Shown in pieces: positions 1-10,202 of a stretch of 64,000 bases of DNA; the first letter of the stretch is position 1; each line of letters begins with the position of its first letter. The DNA comes from Campylobacterales bacterium (GTDB lineage Bacteria; Campylobacterota; Campylobacteria; Campylobacterales; Sulfurospirillaceae): assembly GCA_016930915.1 (NCBI GenBank), contig JAFGFU010000001.1, positions 62,001 through 126,000 of the forward strand, in the 5' to 3' direction. Made by a program: the position numbers and the translations under genes. The notes under the pieces were generated by a model that was given only the letters and a program-made list of their open reading frames with translations, had not been told where the DNA came from and ran no database searches.

Positions 1-816
1 CTCACATTGGCTATTTTGATTTCTGCGTTTGGTGGAAAATACAAAGAGGCGATTTTACGTCCGCTTGAGCAAACACAAAACTTTTTCTTTAAAATTTTAA
101 CGATTTTAATGTGGTTAAGCCCCATTGCTAGCTTTAGTGCAATGGCATTTCTCATTGGTAAATTTGGTGTGGCTTCGCTAATTAACATGGCTAGTTTACT
201 GGGTGCTATGTTTGTCTCAGTTCTTGCTTTTATTTTTGGTGTTTTGGGCATCATTATGGCGATTTTTAAAATTAATATTTTTAAATTTATGCGTTTTATC
301 TCAAAAGAAGTTCTCATTGTTTTTGCAACCTCTTCAAGTGAGTCAGCACTCGCCCCTCTTATGCGACGTTTAGAAGCTGCAGGTGTGAGTCGTGGTACAA
401 CAGGACTGGTGATTCCAACAGGGTATTCGTTTAATCTGGATTGTACAAACATTTACCTCTCACTTTCGATTATTTTTATCTCGCAAGCGTTTAATATTCC
501 ACTCACCTTAGCAGAAGAGTTGAGCATTATTCTGATTCTTATGGTGACTTCAAAAGGTGCAGTTGGTGTGACAGGTTCAGGCTTTATTGTTCTAGCAGGT
601 ACCTTGTCGGCTATGGGTGGGTCCATTCCTGTGGCAACCGTTTCTGTGCTTTTAGGTGTGGATAAATTCATGAGTGAAATGCGTGCTGTGGGTAACTTGT
701 GCGGAAATGCGGTTGCGTGTGTGGTGGTTGCGGCATGGGATAAACAGATTGATATGAAAAAATTTAAACATGCCCTAAATTATCCAGAAAGCGTTGAGGA
801 TGGAATTCCTTCGTAA
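1..816 (+). CDS. Dicarboxylate/amino acid:cation symporter (DctA/SstT family), 5' truncated by window start
   Basis: GYSFNLDCTNIYLSLSIIFISQ and GVTGSGFIVLAGTLSA match DAACS-family motifs; the frame is open to the window edge, so the listed TTG start at 7 is artificial. Confidence 0.85.
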   Translation, partial: LTLAILISAFGGKYKEAILRPLEQTQNFFFKILTILMWLSPIASFSAMAFLIGKFGVASLINMASLLGAMFVSVLAFIFGVLGIIMAIFKINIFKFMRFISKEVLIVFATSSSESALAPLMRRLEAAGVSRGTTGLVIPTGYSFNLDCTNIYLSLSIIFISQAFNIPLTLAEELSIILILMVTSKGAVGVTGSGFIVLAGTLSAMGGSIPVATVSVLLGVDKFMSEMRAVGNLCGNAVACVVVAAWDKQIDMKKFKHALNYPESVEDGIPS

Positions 817-847
817 ATCATCTTTAGAGCTAATCCAATTTTTTATC

Positions 848-875
848 AGAGTTCTTGCAAAACGGCAAGAACTCT
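848..875 (+). terminator. Intrinsic terminator-like hairpin after the symporter gene
   Basis: Perfect 11-bp stem AGAGTTCTTGC-aaaacg-GCAAGAACTCT, with a T-run shortly after (attagcttttt). Confidence 0.75.
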
Positions 876-933
876 ATTAGCTTTTTAATAAAACCTCGTT
901 ATAATCTCTTTAAATTAATAAAAGAGAGATTCT

Positions 934-1743
934 ATGATAGAAGCGATTGCTGAGCGTATTAAGGCTTTGCCCCCATTACCAAAAAGTTTTCATCAGATGA
1001 ATGAGATTTTTCATAATCCTGAAAGCAGTGTGGGTGATTTGGCCCGAGTCATTGAGCAAGATCCAATGCTTGTTGCTAATCTTTTAAAAGTTGCAAATTC
1101 TCCTTTGTATGGTTTTCGCAGAGAAATTAGAAATGTTGTTCAAGCCGTGAGTCTTTTTGGAATGTCAACGACGCGCTCTTTGGTGACGGATATGTCCATT
1201 AAAAAATTGTTGCAAGTCGATATGGCGCCTTATGGAATTAGCCCAGAAGAGTTTGCGCTTATCTCAGGGATGCAAAGTGCGTTGATGATGCGCTGGTACA
1301 CCAAAGTTGATCCTAAAAAACTTGATATGCTTTTTTTAGCTTCATTACTCCAAGAAACAGGCAAGATTTTAATCGCTGATGAGGTTGTGAAAAACGATGA
1401 GACGTATCAGTTTCGTTCAGAGATTGAAAATTGTATTAATGTTGCTGACGTTGAAAAAATGTTTGTGGGTATGAATAGCAGTGACGTTGCTGCGCTTATC
1501 TTTAAACATTGGAAGTTTGATGAACGTATGGTGGATGCTATTGCCCATTCTGAATCGTGGCATGATGCTTGCGATGAGATTCGCCCTTATGCAGTTGCCC
1601 TGAAAATTGTAAAAACGGCTCTTCCTATTAATGCACCACTTTCTGAACGTAGTTTAAATTTGGCTTTAGGTTTAATTGAAAAAGAGCAATTAGACACAGA
1701 CTCTTTTTTAGAGGCTGTCGCAAAGTTAAAAGAGTCTTATTAG
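934..1743 (+). CDS. HDOD domain-containing protein
   Basis: LPPLPKSFHQMNEIFHNPESSVGDLARVIEQDPMLVANLLKVANSPLYG is a typical HDOD N-terminus. Confidence 0.85.
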   Translation: MIEAIAERIKALPPLPKSFHQMNEIFHNPESSVGDLARVIEQDPMLVANLLKVANSPLYGFRREIRNVVQAVSLFGMSTTRSLVTDMSIKKLLQVDMAPYGISPEEFALISGMQSALMMRWYTKVDPKKLDMLFLASLLQETGKILIADEVVKNDETYQFRSEIENCINVADVEKMFVGMNSSDVAALIFKHWKFDERMVDAIAHSESWHDACDEIRPYAVALKIVKTALPINAPLSERSLNLALGLIEKEQLDTDSFLEAVAKLKESY

Positions 1744-1855
1744 TATTCTTGCAGGGTTTTTAAGAGATTTAACAACTGCGTATAAACGGCTACATTCACA
1801 CACCTTTGGTGCTTTCGTATCGTGCAAATAAGCTTTGTGTGCGATACTCAAATTC

Positions 1856-1867
1856 TTTACATGTAAA
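1856..1867. repeat. TTTACATGTAAA palindrome (exact), 9 nt before the polA GTG
   Basis: Exact 12-mer read directly. Confidence 0.95.
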
Positions 1868-1876
1868 AGGCATTTT

Positions 1877-4534
1877 GTGAAAACATTGACTATTATTGAT
1901 ACTTTCGGCTTCTTCTTTAGAAATTATTATGCACTTCCACAACTTCGAAATTCTGAGGGTTTTCCAACAGGGCTTTTAACAGGATTTGCTAATTTTGTCT
2001 ATGCGATTAAAAATGAGCATGATACAGATTATATACTGTTTGCGCTGGATAGCAAAGGCAAAAATTTTCGCCATGAGATTGATCCCACATACAAAGCAAA
2101 TCGCCCTGAAGCACCTGAAGATTTAAAAAAACAACTTCCTGTGGCAATTTCATGGATTGAAAAGATGGGATTTAAGTGTTACAAAGAAGAGGGCTATGAA
2201 GCGGACGATGTTATCGCCTCGGCAGTTAAGTTTGCCAAAAGTCACGATATTAAAGTACGTATTGTTACCCATGATAAAGATTTGTATCAGCTCATTGATG
2301 ATGGGCGTGTGGTCATTTATGACCCTATGAAAAAATTAGAGATTGACAGTGAAAAGTGCTTTGAGAAATTTGGTGTTTATCCCAATAAGATTAATGAATA
2401 CCTCTCTTTGGTTGGAGATACCGCCGATAATATTCCAGGTGTAAAAGGGATCGGTCCTAAAGGGGCAAAAAAGCTTTTAGATGATTTTGAAACTGTCGAA
2501 AATGTCTATGAAAATATTGAAAAAGTGGGCAATCCTCGTGTTAAAAGCATGTTGGAAGAGGGCAAGGAAAAAGCCTTTTTAAGTAAGAAATTAGTGCGTT
2601 TGGATGATTCGTTAAATATTGCTGATAAATTTGAATCGTTTTATTTTCCGTGCGACAATCCTTTGTCAAATATCGCCGATGAATTAGAAAAGTATGAACT
2701 ACGTCACATGCTTGCCCGTGTTAAGAATGGTGCTTTACATGTAAAGCCAAAAGAGGAAAATTCTACGCAGTTTAAAGCCATTTTATTGGATGATACACGG
2801 ATGTTGTTTCATGTCATTGAAGGATTAGAAAAGGGGAGTATTGTTGCGTTTGATACGGAAACAAATGCTTTAGATGCGTATCGTGCAAAAATAGTAGGTT
2901 TCTCTTTTGCCGTGAATGAGCATGAAGCGTATTATGTGCCAATAGGACACTCTTATTTGGGAGTAGGAGATCAAATTTGTTTAGCGGATGCTAAAAAAGC
3001 GCTTGAAATGCTTTTTGCTCATAAAATTGTTGGGCAAAATCTTAAGTTTGATTTAGCCGTTATTGAGCATAATTTTGGGATCAGTGATGTTGTGATTTAT
3101 GCCGATACTATGCTTCTAGCATGGCTATTAAACCCTGAGAGTAGTGTTGGGCTTGATACCCTTGCGCTTCGCTTTTTCAATCACTCTATGGTCAAGTTTA
3201 AAGAGGTGGTTGCCAAAGGGGAAAATTTTAGTAGCGTCTCTTTGGATAAAGCGTGTGAATACGCCAGCGAAGATGCGTGGATGACACTAAAGCTTTTTCA
3301 TAAATTGCATGAAATGTTAGAGCCTCATTTGTTGGAACTGGCAAAAGAGGTAGAATTTCCTTTTATTAAAACCTTAATGAAAATGGAAAAAGAGGGTATT
3401 CAAGTGGATGGTGCATATTTTGATGCACTTTTAAAACGTACTGATGGCGCTATCGAAACGTTAAAAACAGAAATTTTCGCTTTATGCCATGCGACATTTA
3501 ATCTTAATTCCACCCAACAATTGGGTGCTGTTTTATTTGAACAATTAGGCTTACCTCCTGTTAAGAAGACAAAAACAGGATACAGTACCGATGAAAATGT
3601 CTTGAATGAACTTTTAGACAAACATCCTTCTATCACAAAGATTTTGGAGTATCGAGAGCTTTATAAATTGCGTTCAACCTACATCGAACCACTTTTAAAA
3701 CTCTCTAAAGAATCACCAAAAAGTCGTGTGCATACCTCGTTTATGCAAACAGGAACTGCCACAGGAAGACTCTCTTCTAAAGATCCAAATTTGCAAAATA
3801 TTCCTGTAAAAACCGCTTTAGGACGAGAGGTCAGAGGTGGTTTTGTCGCTAAAGAGGGGTACCAACTCATTGGGATTGATTACTCACAAATTGAGTTACG
3901 TTTGTTGGCGCATTTTAGTGGGGATGAAGCCATGGTGGAAGCTTTTAATTTGGGCAAAGATATCCATCAAGAAACAGCGATGAAGCTTTTTGGTGAAGCA
4001 GAGGCTGCTGCAAAACGAAGTGTTGCTAAGAGCATTAACTTTGGACTTTTGTATGGCATGGGACCTAAGCGTTTATCGGAGACTTTAGGTATTTCTACCA
4101 AAGAAGCAAAAAGTTATATTGAAGGTTATTTTGCTACGTTTCCTACGATTAAAGAGTATTTAGGACGTATTGCACAGAGTGCAAAAGAAGAGGGATTTGT
4201 TCAGACATTATTAGGGCGTAAGCGCTTTTTTGATTTTGAACATGCCAATGCGATGCAGTATGCTGGGTATCTTCGTGAAGCGGTAAATACTGTCTTTCAG
4301 GGTAGTGCGGCGGATTTGATTAAACTTGCAATGAATCAAATTATGGCGACATTGGTGAATGATGAGGCAAAGTTGTTACTTCAAATTCACGATGAGTTGA
4401 TTTTTGAAGTAAAAAAAGAACGTGTTCAAGCATTTGCGCTTGAGGCTAAAAAAATCATGGAAGGCATTTATGTGCTTAAGGTTCCACTAAATGTTTCCAT
4501 TGCAATAGGTGAAAATTGGGGAGAATTGAAGTGA
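1877..4534 (+). CDS. polA: DNA polymerase I
   Basis: 5' nuclease ([17 protein letters not shown]), 3'-5' exonuclease ([21 protein letters not shown]) and polymerase ([32 protein letters not shown]) motifs. A GTG start at 1877 ([21 protein letters not shown]) is preferred over the listed 1835. Confidence 0.95.
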   Translation: MKTLTIIDTFGFFFRNYYALPQLRNSEGFPTGLLTGFANFVYAIKNEHDTDYILFALDSKGKNFRHEIDPTYKANRPEAPEDLKKQLPVAISWIEKMGFKCYKEEGYEADDVIASAVKFAKSHDIKVRIVTHDKDLYQLIDDGRVVIYDPMKKLEIDSEKCFEKFGVYPNKINEYLSLVGDTADNIPGVKGIGPKGAKKLLDDFETVENVYENIEKVGNPRVKSMLEEGKEKAFLSKKLVRLDDSLNIADKFESFYFPCDNPLSNIADELEKYELRHMLARVKNGALHVKPKEENSTQFKAILLDDTRMLFHVIEGLEKGSIVAFDTETNALDAYRAKIVGFSFAVNEHEAYYVPIGHSYLGVGDQICLADAKKALEMLFAHKIVGQNLKFDLAVIEHNFGISDVVIYADTMLLAWLLNPESSVGLDTLALRFFNHSMVKFKEVVAKGENFSSVSLDKACEYASEDAWMTLKLFHKLHEMLEPHLLELAKEVEFPFIKTLMKMEKEGIQVDGAYFDALLKRTDGAIETLKTEIFALCHATFNLNSTQQLGAVLFEQLGLPPVKKTKTGYSTDENVLNELLDKHPSITKILEYRELYKLRSTYIEPLLKLSKESPKSRVHTSFMQTGTATGRLSSKDPNLQNIPVKTALGREVRGGFVAKEGYQLIGIDYSQIELRLLAHFSGDEAMVEAFNLGKDIHQETAMKLFGEAEAAAKRSVAKSINFGLLYGMGPKRLSETLGISTKEAKSYIEGYFATFPTIKEYLGRIAQSAKEEGFVQTLLGRKRFFDFEHANAMQYAGYLREAVNTVFQGSAADLIKLAMNQIMATLVNDEAKLLLQIHDELIFEVKKERVQAFALEAKKIMEGIYVLKVPLNVSIAIGENWGELK
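2734..2745. repeat. TTTACATGTAAA palindrome (exact), in polA (LHVK)
   Basis: Exact; 16-bp palindrome GCTTTACATGTAAAGC. Confidence 0.95.
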
Positions 4535-5070
4535 TCGAAGTTGTGCTGTTGGCATTTGCATTAAGTATGGATGCCTTTGCCGTTTCCATAGGATTAGGTT
4601 CAAAACAGCAAGAAACATACCTCTTCCTTGCGTTGAAAGCAGGGTTTTTCTTTGGTGTTTTTCAAGCTATTATGCCTTTAGTTGGTTATTTAGGTGGGCA
4701 TGGATTGCTTAGCTTTGTAAGTGTGTATGCACCTTATATTGCGTTTGGCTTGTTATTACTTATTGGGGCTAAAATGATTTTTGATGGGGTTAATGAGAGT
4801 ATTGAAGAGGAAATTTCAAAAATTACCAATAAACTCATGCTAACCCTTGCCATAGCAACCAGCATTGATGCGATGGCAGCAGGTTTTAGTTTGACTCTTT
4901 TAGATGTTAATCCCTTTATCGCATGTGTTATCATTGGCGCAATGACAGGTGTGATTAGTATGGTGGGTGTGTATGTGGGAAAATTTACAGGAACATGGTT
5001 TGAGGGTAAAGCTGAAGTGTTTGGTGGATTTGTTTTAGTTGCTATTGGTTTTAGAATTTTATTTTTTTAG
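4531..5070 (+). CDS. mntP: Manganese efflux pump MntP
   Basis: [23 protein letters not shown] and [13 protein letters not shown] are MntP family motifs; GTG start overlaps the polA stop. Confidence 0.85.
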   Translation: MIEVVLLAFALSMDAFAVSIGLGSKQQETYLFLALKAGFFFGVFQAIMPLVGYLGGHGLLSFVSVYAPYIAFGLLLLIGAKMIFDGVNESIEEEISKITNKLMLTLAIATSIDAMAAGFSLTLLDVNPFIACVIIGAMTGVISMVGVYVGKFTGTWFEGKAEVFGGFVLVAIGFRILFF

Positions 5071-5075
5071 ATTCA

Positions 5076-5112
5076 ATTAGGATTGTCTGTCATTTTGAAC
5101 GACAATCCTAAT
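5076..5112. terminator. Bidirectional terminator-like inverted repeat between convergent genes
   Basis: ATTAGGATTGTC ... GACAATCCTAAT, perfect 12-bp arms, between convergent mntP and the outer membrane protein gene. Confidence 0.65.
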
Positions 5113-5119
5113 GATAGCT

Positions 5120-5707
5120 TTAGAATTTATAGTTCGCACCAAAATAGTATTGTAAGGTTTGTTTCCCCTCAAATTTACCATGTGCGGCACCCTCTTTTCT
5201 CGAATCATCTACATTACTACTGTCCATATAGCGGGTTCCAATTTCAAGATCAATATTGGTGCTTACTGCATAAATTAAACCAGCTTCTACACCATAACTA
5301 AATCCTTTTGGATTGTCTATATCATATCTCTTTGCAAAATTAGTTTCGTCTTTTCCCTTGGTATAAAGCCCATTAATACCAATGAATGGTGTGACTGAAG
5401 TACTATTTCTAAAAAGGTAATCATAACCTAGACCTGCACTCCATGAGGAAAAGTCATCTTTTTTATTTTGACGTACAATAGAGCTGTATACTCTTCCATA
5501 TTCAAAATACTTACCAACTTTGAGAGATTCGTATGTTGCATTGATTGTATCACTTAAATTTAATGTATCAACACCATCGGTTCCTTCAAATTTGTATTTC
5601 ATATTCATACCACCAAATTCGCCGCCCACAAACCATGAATTACTATCTGCAAAACTAGCAGATACACTAAGCATCAAAAACGATGCAACCACTAAACTTC
5701 TCTTCAT
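5120..5707 (-). CDS. Outer membrane beta-barrel protein with signal peptide
   Basis: MKRSLVVASFLMLSVSASFADS signal peptide, alternating aromatic strands, terminal YYFGANYKF. Confidence 0.75.
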   Translation of the reverse strand: MKRSLVVASFLMLSVSASFADSNSWFVGGEFGGMNMKYKFEGTDGVDTLNLSDTINATYESLKVGKYFEYGRVYSSIVRQNKKDDFSSWSAGLGYDYLFRNSTSVTPFIGINGLYTKGKDETNFAKRYDIDNPKGFSYGVEAGLIYAVSTNIDLEIGTRYMDSSNVDDSRKEGAAHGKFEGKQTLQYYFGANYKF

Positions 5708-5810
5708 AGAACCCCCTCATTGAATAAAATCTATTAAATAAAACGGAGTATATTACCCAATAAAAATAAATGATATTATTAAATTATAAAAAAGTTTCTA
5801 TTTTGTTATT

Positions 5811-6425
5811 TTAAGAGAGTGAGGGTGAGTAATTTTTAAGGATTTTTTCACAGCGTTTATATTCAGGCATAAATTCACTCACGCAATTCCAAAAGCTTTT
5901 TTGGTGGTGTTTGTGTGTGATGTGGGAGAGTTCATGAATAACAATGTAGCTGATGCACTCAAGAGGAAGTTGTGCAAGGCTTAAGTTGAAGCTTAGCTCA
6001 TTCATATGGCTGCAACTTCCCCATCGCTTCTTTGCTTTTCGAAACCCAATTTTTGTGGGTTTGACACCCATAATAAAACTCCACTCCTCCACCAATCGTA
6101 TTACTAAGGGGATAGTCTTTTCTTTGTAAAAAGCCTCAGGTGTTTGGTTTACATGTAAAAAAATACGCTCTCCCAAATAGAGTATTTTCCCCTCTTCTTC
6201 AAAAAGTTTTGGTAATGTGATGCGCTCTTGTGTTGCTTTGATTTTGGTAAAAATCCATGCAGCTTTTTGGCTAACAATATGATGCACATGTTCATAAGAG
6301 TTGTAAGGGGTTTTAACAATAACCCCTTTTTGGGGATCAATTTGGATATAAAGATGTTTGAGGCGTTTGTTGGTAATGATAGAGTATGAGAGTGTCTCGC
6401 CCTCATACTCAAGAAATTTAGTCAA
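5811..6425 (-). CDS. YgjP-like M48-type zinc metallopeptidase domain protein
   Basis: RWGSCS ... [20 protein letters not shown]. The listed ORF starts at 6491 inside dnaJ; an in-frame TTG at 6425 overlapping the dnaJ stop is a plausible start. Confidence 0.75.
   Translation of the reverse strand: MTKFLEYEGETLSYSIITNKRLKHLYIQIDPQKGVIVKTPYNSYEHVHHIVSQKAAWIFTKIKATQERITLPKLFEEEGKILYLGERIFLHVNQTPEAFYKEKTIPLVIRLVEEWSFIMGVKPTKIGFRKAKKRWGSCSHMNELSFNLSLAQLPLECISYIVIHELSHITHKHHQKSFWNCVSEFMPEYKRCEKILKNYSPSLS
6148..6159. repeat. TTTACATGTAAA palindrome (exact), in YgjP-like gene (LHVN)
   Basis: Exact 12-mer. Confidence 0.95.
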
Positions 6426-7551
6426 ACCAGCTTTTGATTTTATCAAAGACACTCTCATATTTTTCATCTTTATGTTTGTTTTCAATACCAAACTCTTCTT
6501 GCAGTTTTCCTAGTAACTCTCTTTGCTCTTTCGTAATTTTTTTAGGATAACGAATTGAAATTTGCGCAATCATACTTCCGAGTTGATGCGTATGGACATT
6601 TTTAACGCCCTCTTTTTTGAAGATAAACTGTTGTTTATCTTTGGCTCCCAAAGGAATTTCAAGTTCCGCTTCCCCCCGAATGGTTGGAATTTTTATGGTT
6701 TCACCAAGGGCAACTTGTGTAAAGAAAACAGGTACTTCGATATAGATGTCATCGTTATGGCGTACAAAATGTTCATCCTCTTGTACGTGCACTAAAATGT
6801 ACAAATCTCCTCGTACACCTCGCTCATCTATATTGCCTTTGCCAGCAACTCGAATGCGGTTGTTATTGTCAATGCCCTCAGGAATATCAATCGTGACCTT
6901 ATCCTCCACCATGCTAAAGCCTTTGCCTTTACAATCAGAACATGGATTGGTAATGACGCTTCCTTTGCCATTACACGCAGGGCAGGTTTGTGAAAAAGTC
7001 ATAAACCCTTGTCGGTAAAAGACTTGACCTTTTCCATTACACTCTTTACATACCCCTTTTGATTTGTCCTTACTTCCTGTACCATCGCAGGTGTCGCAGG
7101 GTTTTTTGTACGAAAAGCTGACCTCTTTTTTGCACCCAAAAATCGCTTCATTAAAGGCAAGGGTGACTTCGGCTTCAAGATCAAGGTTATATTTTCGGTT
7201 CTGTTTTGAACTTCCAGCTCCAAAACCAGCACCGCTAAAACCACCGCCAAAGACAGACTCAAAAATAGACCCTAAATCACCCATAATGTCTTCATAGCGC
7301 ATATCAGAGAAGTGGCTAAATCCTTGAGAATCTAGTCCTGATTTTCCGTATCTATCGTAGGTGGAACGCTTTTGCTCATCACTTAAGACTTGATACGCTT
7401 CATTAATCGCCTTAAATTTTTCCTCTGCCTCTTTGTCCCCTTGATTACGATCAGGGTGATATTGCAGTGCCAATCTTCGGTATGCTTTTTTTATCTCAGC
7501 AGCGTCGGCGGATCTGCTGATTTCTAAGACTTCATAATATTCTAAATCCAC
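6418..7551 (-). CDS. dnaJ: Chaperone protein DnaJ
   Basis: J domain ([32 protein letters not shown]) and four CxxCxGxG zinc motifs; GTG start. Confidence 0.96.
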   Translation of the reverse strand: MDLEYYEVLEISRSADAAEIKKAYRRLALQYHPDRNQGDKEAEEKFKAINEAYQVLSDEQKRSTYDRYGKSGLDSQGFSHFSDMRYEDIMGDLGSIFESVFGGGFSGAGFGAGSSKQNRKYNLDLEAEVTLAFNEAIFGCKKEVSFSYKKPCDTCDGTGSKDKSKGVCKECNGKGQVFYRQGFMTFSQTCPACNGKGSVITNPCSDCKGKGFSMVEDKVTIDIPEGIDNNNRIRVAGKGNIDERGVRGDLYILVHVQEDEHFVRHNDDIYIEVPVFFTQVALGETIKIPTIRGEAELEIPLGAKDKQQFIFKKEGVKNVHTHQLGSMIAQISIRYPKKITKEQRELLGKLQEEFGIENKHKDEKYESVFDKIKSWFD

Positions 7552-7560
7552 AATTATCTC

Positions 7561-7572
7561 TTTACATGTAAG
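7561..7572. repeat. TTTACATGTAAG (11/12), 9 nt before the dnaJ GTG
   Basis: One mismatch. Confidence 0.85.
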
Positions 7573-7629
7573 TTTTTTGAAGAGGTGTATTTTAGCAAAA
7601 AGTAGATTAAATTTTATCTATTAAGGTTG

Positions 7630-7662
7630 GTTAACACTCCGTTAAAAGCTCGTTAACAGCCC
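7630..7662 (+). promoter_or_regulatory. Three tandem 11-bp direct repeats, candidate response-regulator binding site
   Basis: GTTAACACTCC / GTTAAAAGCTC / GTTAACAGCCC begin at 7630, 7641 and 7652, exactly 11 bp apart, about 40-70 bp upstream of the ATG at 7702. Confidence 0.6.
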
Positions 7663-7701
7663 TCGTGTACTATTTCATTATCAACTTTTAAGGAGTCAAA
7701 A

Positions 7702-8190
7702 ATGAAAAAGTCAATTTTAACACTTGCAACCCTTGTTGCATTAGGAACAACAAGCGCATTTGCGTTTGGTGGTGGAGGATGCCAACCGATGCAAGGCAAT
7801 GGTATGAATTATGATAGAGGTATGATGCATGGTGGCAAAGGTGATGGTATGATGGGTATGCCTATGCTCATGTTAGACCAACTGAACCTTAGTGATGACC
7901 AGCGTCATAAATTGGCAATCTTAAGAAGTGAAATGAAGCTTGAAATGACAAAACTTCGTGATCCAAAAATGAGAACAAAAATGCAAGATTTAATGAGTGC
8001 TGAGAGTTTTGATAAAAAAGCGTTTATAAAAATGCACAATGAAATGCATGAGAAGATGCTTGCACTTCAAGCCGATCATATGGAAAAAGTTTTCAATGTT
8101 TTAAGCAAAGAGCAACGCTTAGAGCTTAAAAAAGTGATGAGTGAACGCCCTGTAAGAGCTATGCAAAGAATGGCTCCTCCAGCAAAATAA
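7702..8190 (+). CDS. Spy/CpxP-like periplasmic protein, Met-rich
   Basis: Signal peptide (MKKSILTLATLVALGTTSAFAF), Met/Gly-rich segment, LNLSDDQRHKLAILRSEMKLEM typical of the Spy/LTXXQ family. Confidence 0.75.
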   Translation: MKKSILTLATLVALGTTSAFAFGGGGCQPMQGNGMNYDRGMMHGGKGDGMMGMPMLMLDQLNLSDDQRHKLAILRSEMKLEMTKLRDPKMRTKMQDLMSAESFDKKAFIKMHNEMHEKMLALQADHMEKVFNVLSKEQRLELKKVMSERPVRAMQRMAPPAK

Positions 8191-8206
8191 CCTCTCAACC
8201 CTTCTT

Positions 8207-8226
8207 AAGACCTCTTCGGAGGTCTT
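8207..8226 (+). terminator. Intrinsic terminator
   Basis: AAGACCTC-TTCG-GAGGTCTT hairpin followed by the T-rich cttcttt. Confidence 0.75.
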
Positions 8227-8286
8227 CTTCTTTAAAAATAATGCAAATTCAGTATAATTATAAAAAACCTTAGTAAGGCATATCTG

Positions 8287-8958
8287 ATGATTAATGTTTT
8301 AATGATTGAAGATGATGAAGAGTTTGCTGAAATTTTGAGCGAGTATCTTGAAAAATACAATATAAAGATTACTAACTATGCCGATCCTTATTTGGGACTG
8401 AGTGCGGGGATTAAAAAGTATGATTTGCTGATTTTAGATTTAACGCTTCCTGGCATGGATGGACTTGAAGTGTGTAAGGAAGTGGTTGCAAAGTACGATA
8501 TCCCTATTATTATCTCCTCTGCACGCAGTGATATTAGCGATAAAGTCATTGGGCTTCAAATGGGTGCGGATGATTATTTACCCAAACCGTATGATCCAAA
8601 AGAGATGTATGCTCGGATTCAAAGCTTGATCCGTCGCTATAAAAAAAGCTCTACGATAGAAGAAGGGCAAGGAGCGAGTGCCTTTGTTGTTGATGAAAAA
8701 CGGCACGAAATTTCTTTTAAAGGCGAAGTTTTAAACCTTACGCCTGCAGAGTACGAAATCCTCTCTTATATGATTCGTCAAAATGGCTTTTCTATTTCAA
8801 GAGAGCAGTTGGTGTATAACTGTAAATCGCTTAAAGATAAAGGCTCAAAAAGCTTAGATGTCATTATTGGTCGTTTACGCTCAAAAATAGGGGATGATTC
8901 AAAAAATCCAGAGCATATTCACTCGGTTCGGGGCATTGGGTATAAACTTGTCGGATGA
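8287..8958 (+). CDS. OmpR-family response regulator
   Basis: REC domain (LLILDLTLPGMDG, KPYDPKEM) plus winged-helix C-terminus (LTPAEYEILSYM; SLDVIIGRLRSKIGDD; HSVRGIGYKLVG). Confidence 0.92.
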   Translation: MINVLMIEDDEEFAEILSEYLEKYNIKITNYADPYLGLSAGIKKYDLLILDLTLPGMDGLEVCKEVVAKYDIPIIISSARSDISDKVIGLQMGADDYLPKPYDPKEMYARIQSLIRRYKKSSTIEEGQGASAFVVDEKRHEISFKGEVLNLTPAEYEILSYMIRQNGFSISREQLVYNCKSLKDKGSKSLDVIIGRLRSKIGDDSKNPEHIHSVRGIGYKLVG

Positions 8959-10202
8959 TTAGAAACTCTATTTTAAATAAAATCAGTGCCATTTTTGCAC
9001 TTTCTCTCTTTTTGTTGGTGATGTTTTTTGCTCTTTTATTGGAGCATCAAGGCGAGCGTAACCTAGAAAATATGAAACAACGCCAGCTCCAATCGGTCAA
9101 TTATCTTTTGGTGATGTATCGCAACAATGTCCAGCCCTCTGATATTGAAGAGTATTTTAATAACTTTGGTTTAAAGAAAGTGACCAGTAAACACCTTAAA
9201 GATTCTGTGCTTGAGCGAGGTGTGGTTATTTTTCAAAAGCTCTCTCCCATCAGCCGTTTTTCTTCCATTATTTACAATGATCGTTACTACCTTTTTATTG
9301 ATAATTTTGAATCAAGTGTGCTTTTAGAGAGTCAGGAGCATAAAAGTTTTAATGAAAGTTTATGGGTTGTTTTTGTTATTGCTCTTTTGATTTTAGTGTA
9401 TATGTACGTTTCCATTTATAAAAGTATTTCGCCTCTGAAAAGCCTTAGTGCTCAAATTCGTAAATTTGCGGGGGGTGATTTGGATATTGAGTGTAAGAGT
9501 GATTCGAGCGATGAAATTGGTGAAGTGGCAAATGAGTTTGATAAAGCCGCTAAAAAAATACGTGATCTCATTCAGTCTCGACAGCTTTTTTTACGTACGT
9601 TGATGCATGAGTTGAAAACGCCCATTGGCAAAGGGCGCATTGTTTCTGAAATGCTTGAAGATGAAACCGCCAAAAAAAGATTGGTGAATGTTTTTGGACG
9701 TTTAGATCTTTTAATTGCTGAATTTTCAAAAGTAGAGCAATTAAGTGCCAAGCATTATGATTTACATGTCAAAGAATACACACTCTTATATGTTATTGAG
9801 CAAGCGATTGATTTATTGATGTTAGATGATAAAAAACGAGAAGAACAGGTCATATTAGAGGGTAGTTTTGATTTGAGTGTTAGGGTTGATTTTGATTTAA
9901 TGGCATTGGCGATTAAAAATTTAATGGACAACGCTTTAAAGCACAGCGTGGAAAAAAAGGTTTTTCTTACATATGTGGGGCAAAAGCTGGTTGTATCGAA
10001 TAAGGGTGAACCTTTAAAAATGGCCATTGAAGAGTATTTTCAGCCCTTTGTTTCAGGTTCTAAAGCATGCGGTAGTAGCTTAGGACTAGGCCTTTACATT
10101 GTTTCAAATATTATGGCTCTGCATGGTTTAAGCGTGCAATACGCTTATATTGATGGATACCATCAGTTTAGTCTTGATTTTTCAAAAGGGAAATGTGCAT
10201 GA
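8955..10202 (+). CDS. Sensor histidine kinase (membrane-bound, HAMP), partner of the upstream regulator
   Basis: Two TM segments, HAMP, FLRTLMHELKTPIGKGRIVSEML H-box, N-box NLMDNALKHS; overlaps the regulator by 4 nt. Confidence 0.92.
   Translation: MIRNSILNKISAIFALSLFLLVMFFALLLEHQGERNLENMKQRQLQSVNYLLVMYRNNVQPSDIEEYFNNFGLKKVTSKHLKDSVLERGVVIFQKLSPISRFSSIIYNDRYYLFIDNFESSVLLESQEHKSFNESLWVVFVIALLILVYMYVSIYKSISPLKSLSAQIRKFAGGDLDIECKSDSSDEIGEVANEFDKAAKKIRDLIQSRQLFLRTLMHELKTPIGKGRIVSEMLEDETAKKRLVNVFGRLDLLIAEFSKVEQLSAKHYDLHVKEYTLLYVIEQAIDLLMLDDKKREEQVILEGSFDLSVRVDFDLMALAIKNLMDNALKHSVEKKVFLTYVGQKLVVSNKGEPLKMAIEEYFQPFVSGSKACGSSLGLGLYIVSNIMALHGLSVQYAYIDGYHQFSLDFSKGKCA

Noticed and set aside
1835-1876. 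N-terminal extension MCAILKFFTCKRHF of the listed polA ORF
   Set aside because: PolA homologs begin near the GTG at 1877; the FTCK in the extension is just translation of the intergenic palindrome.
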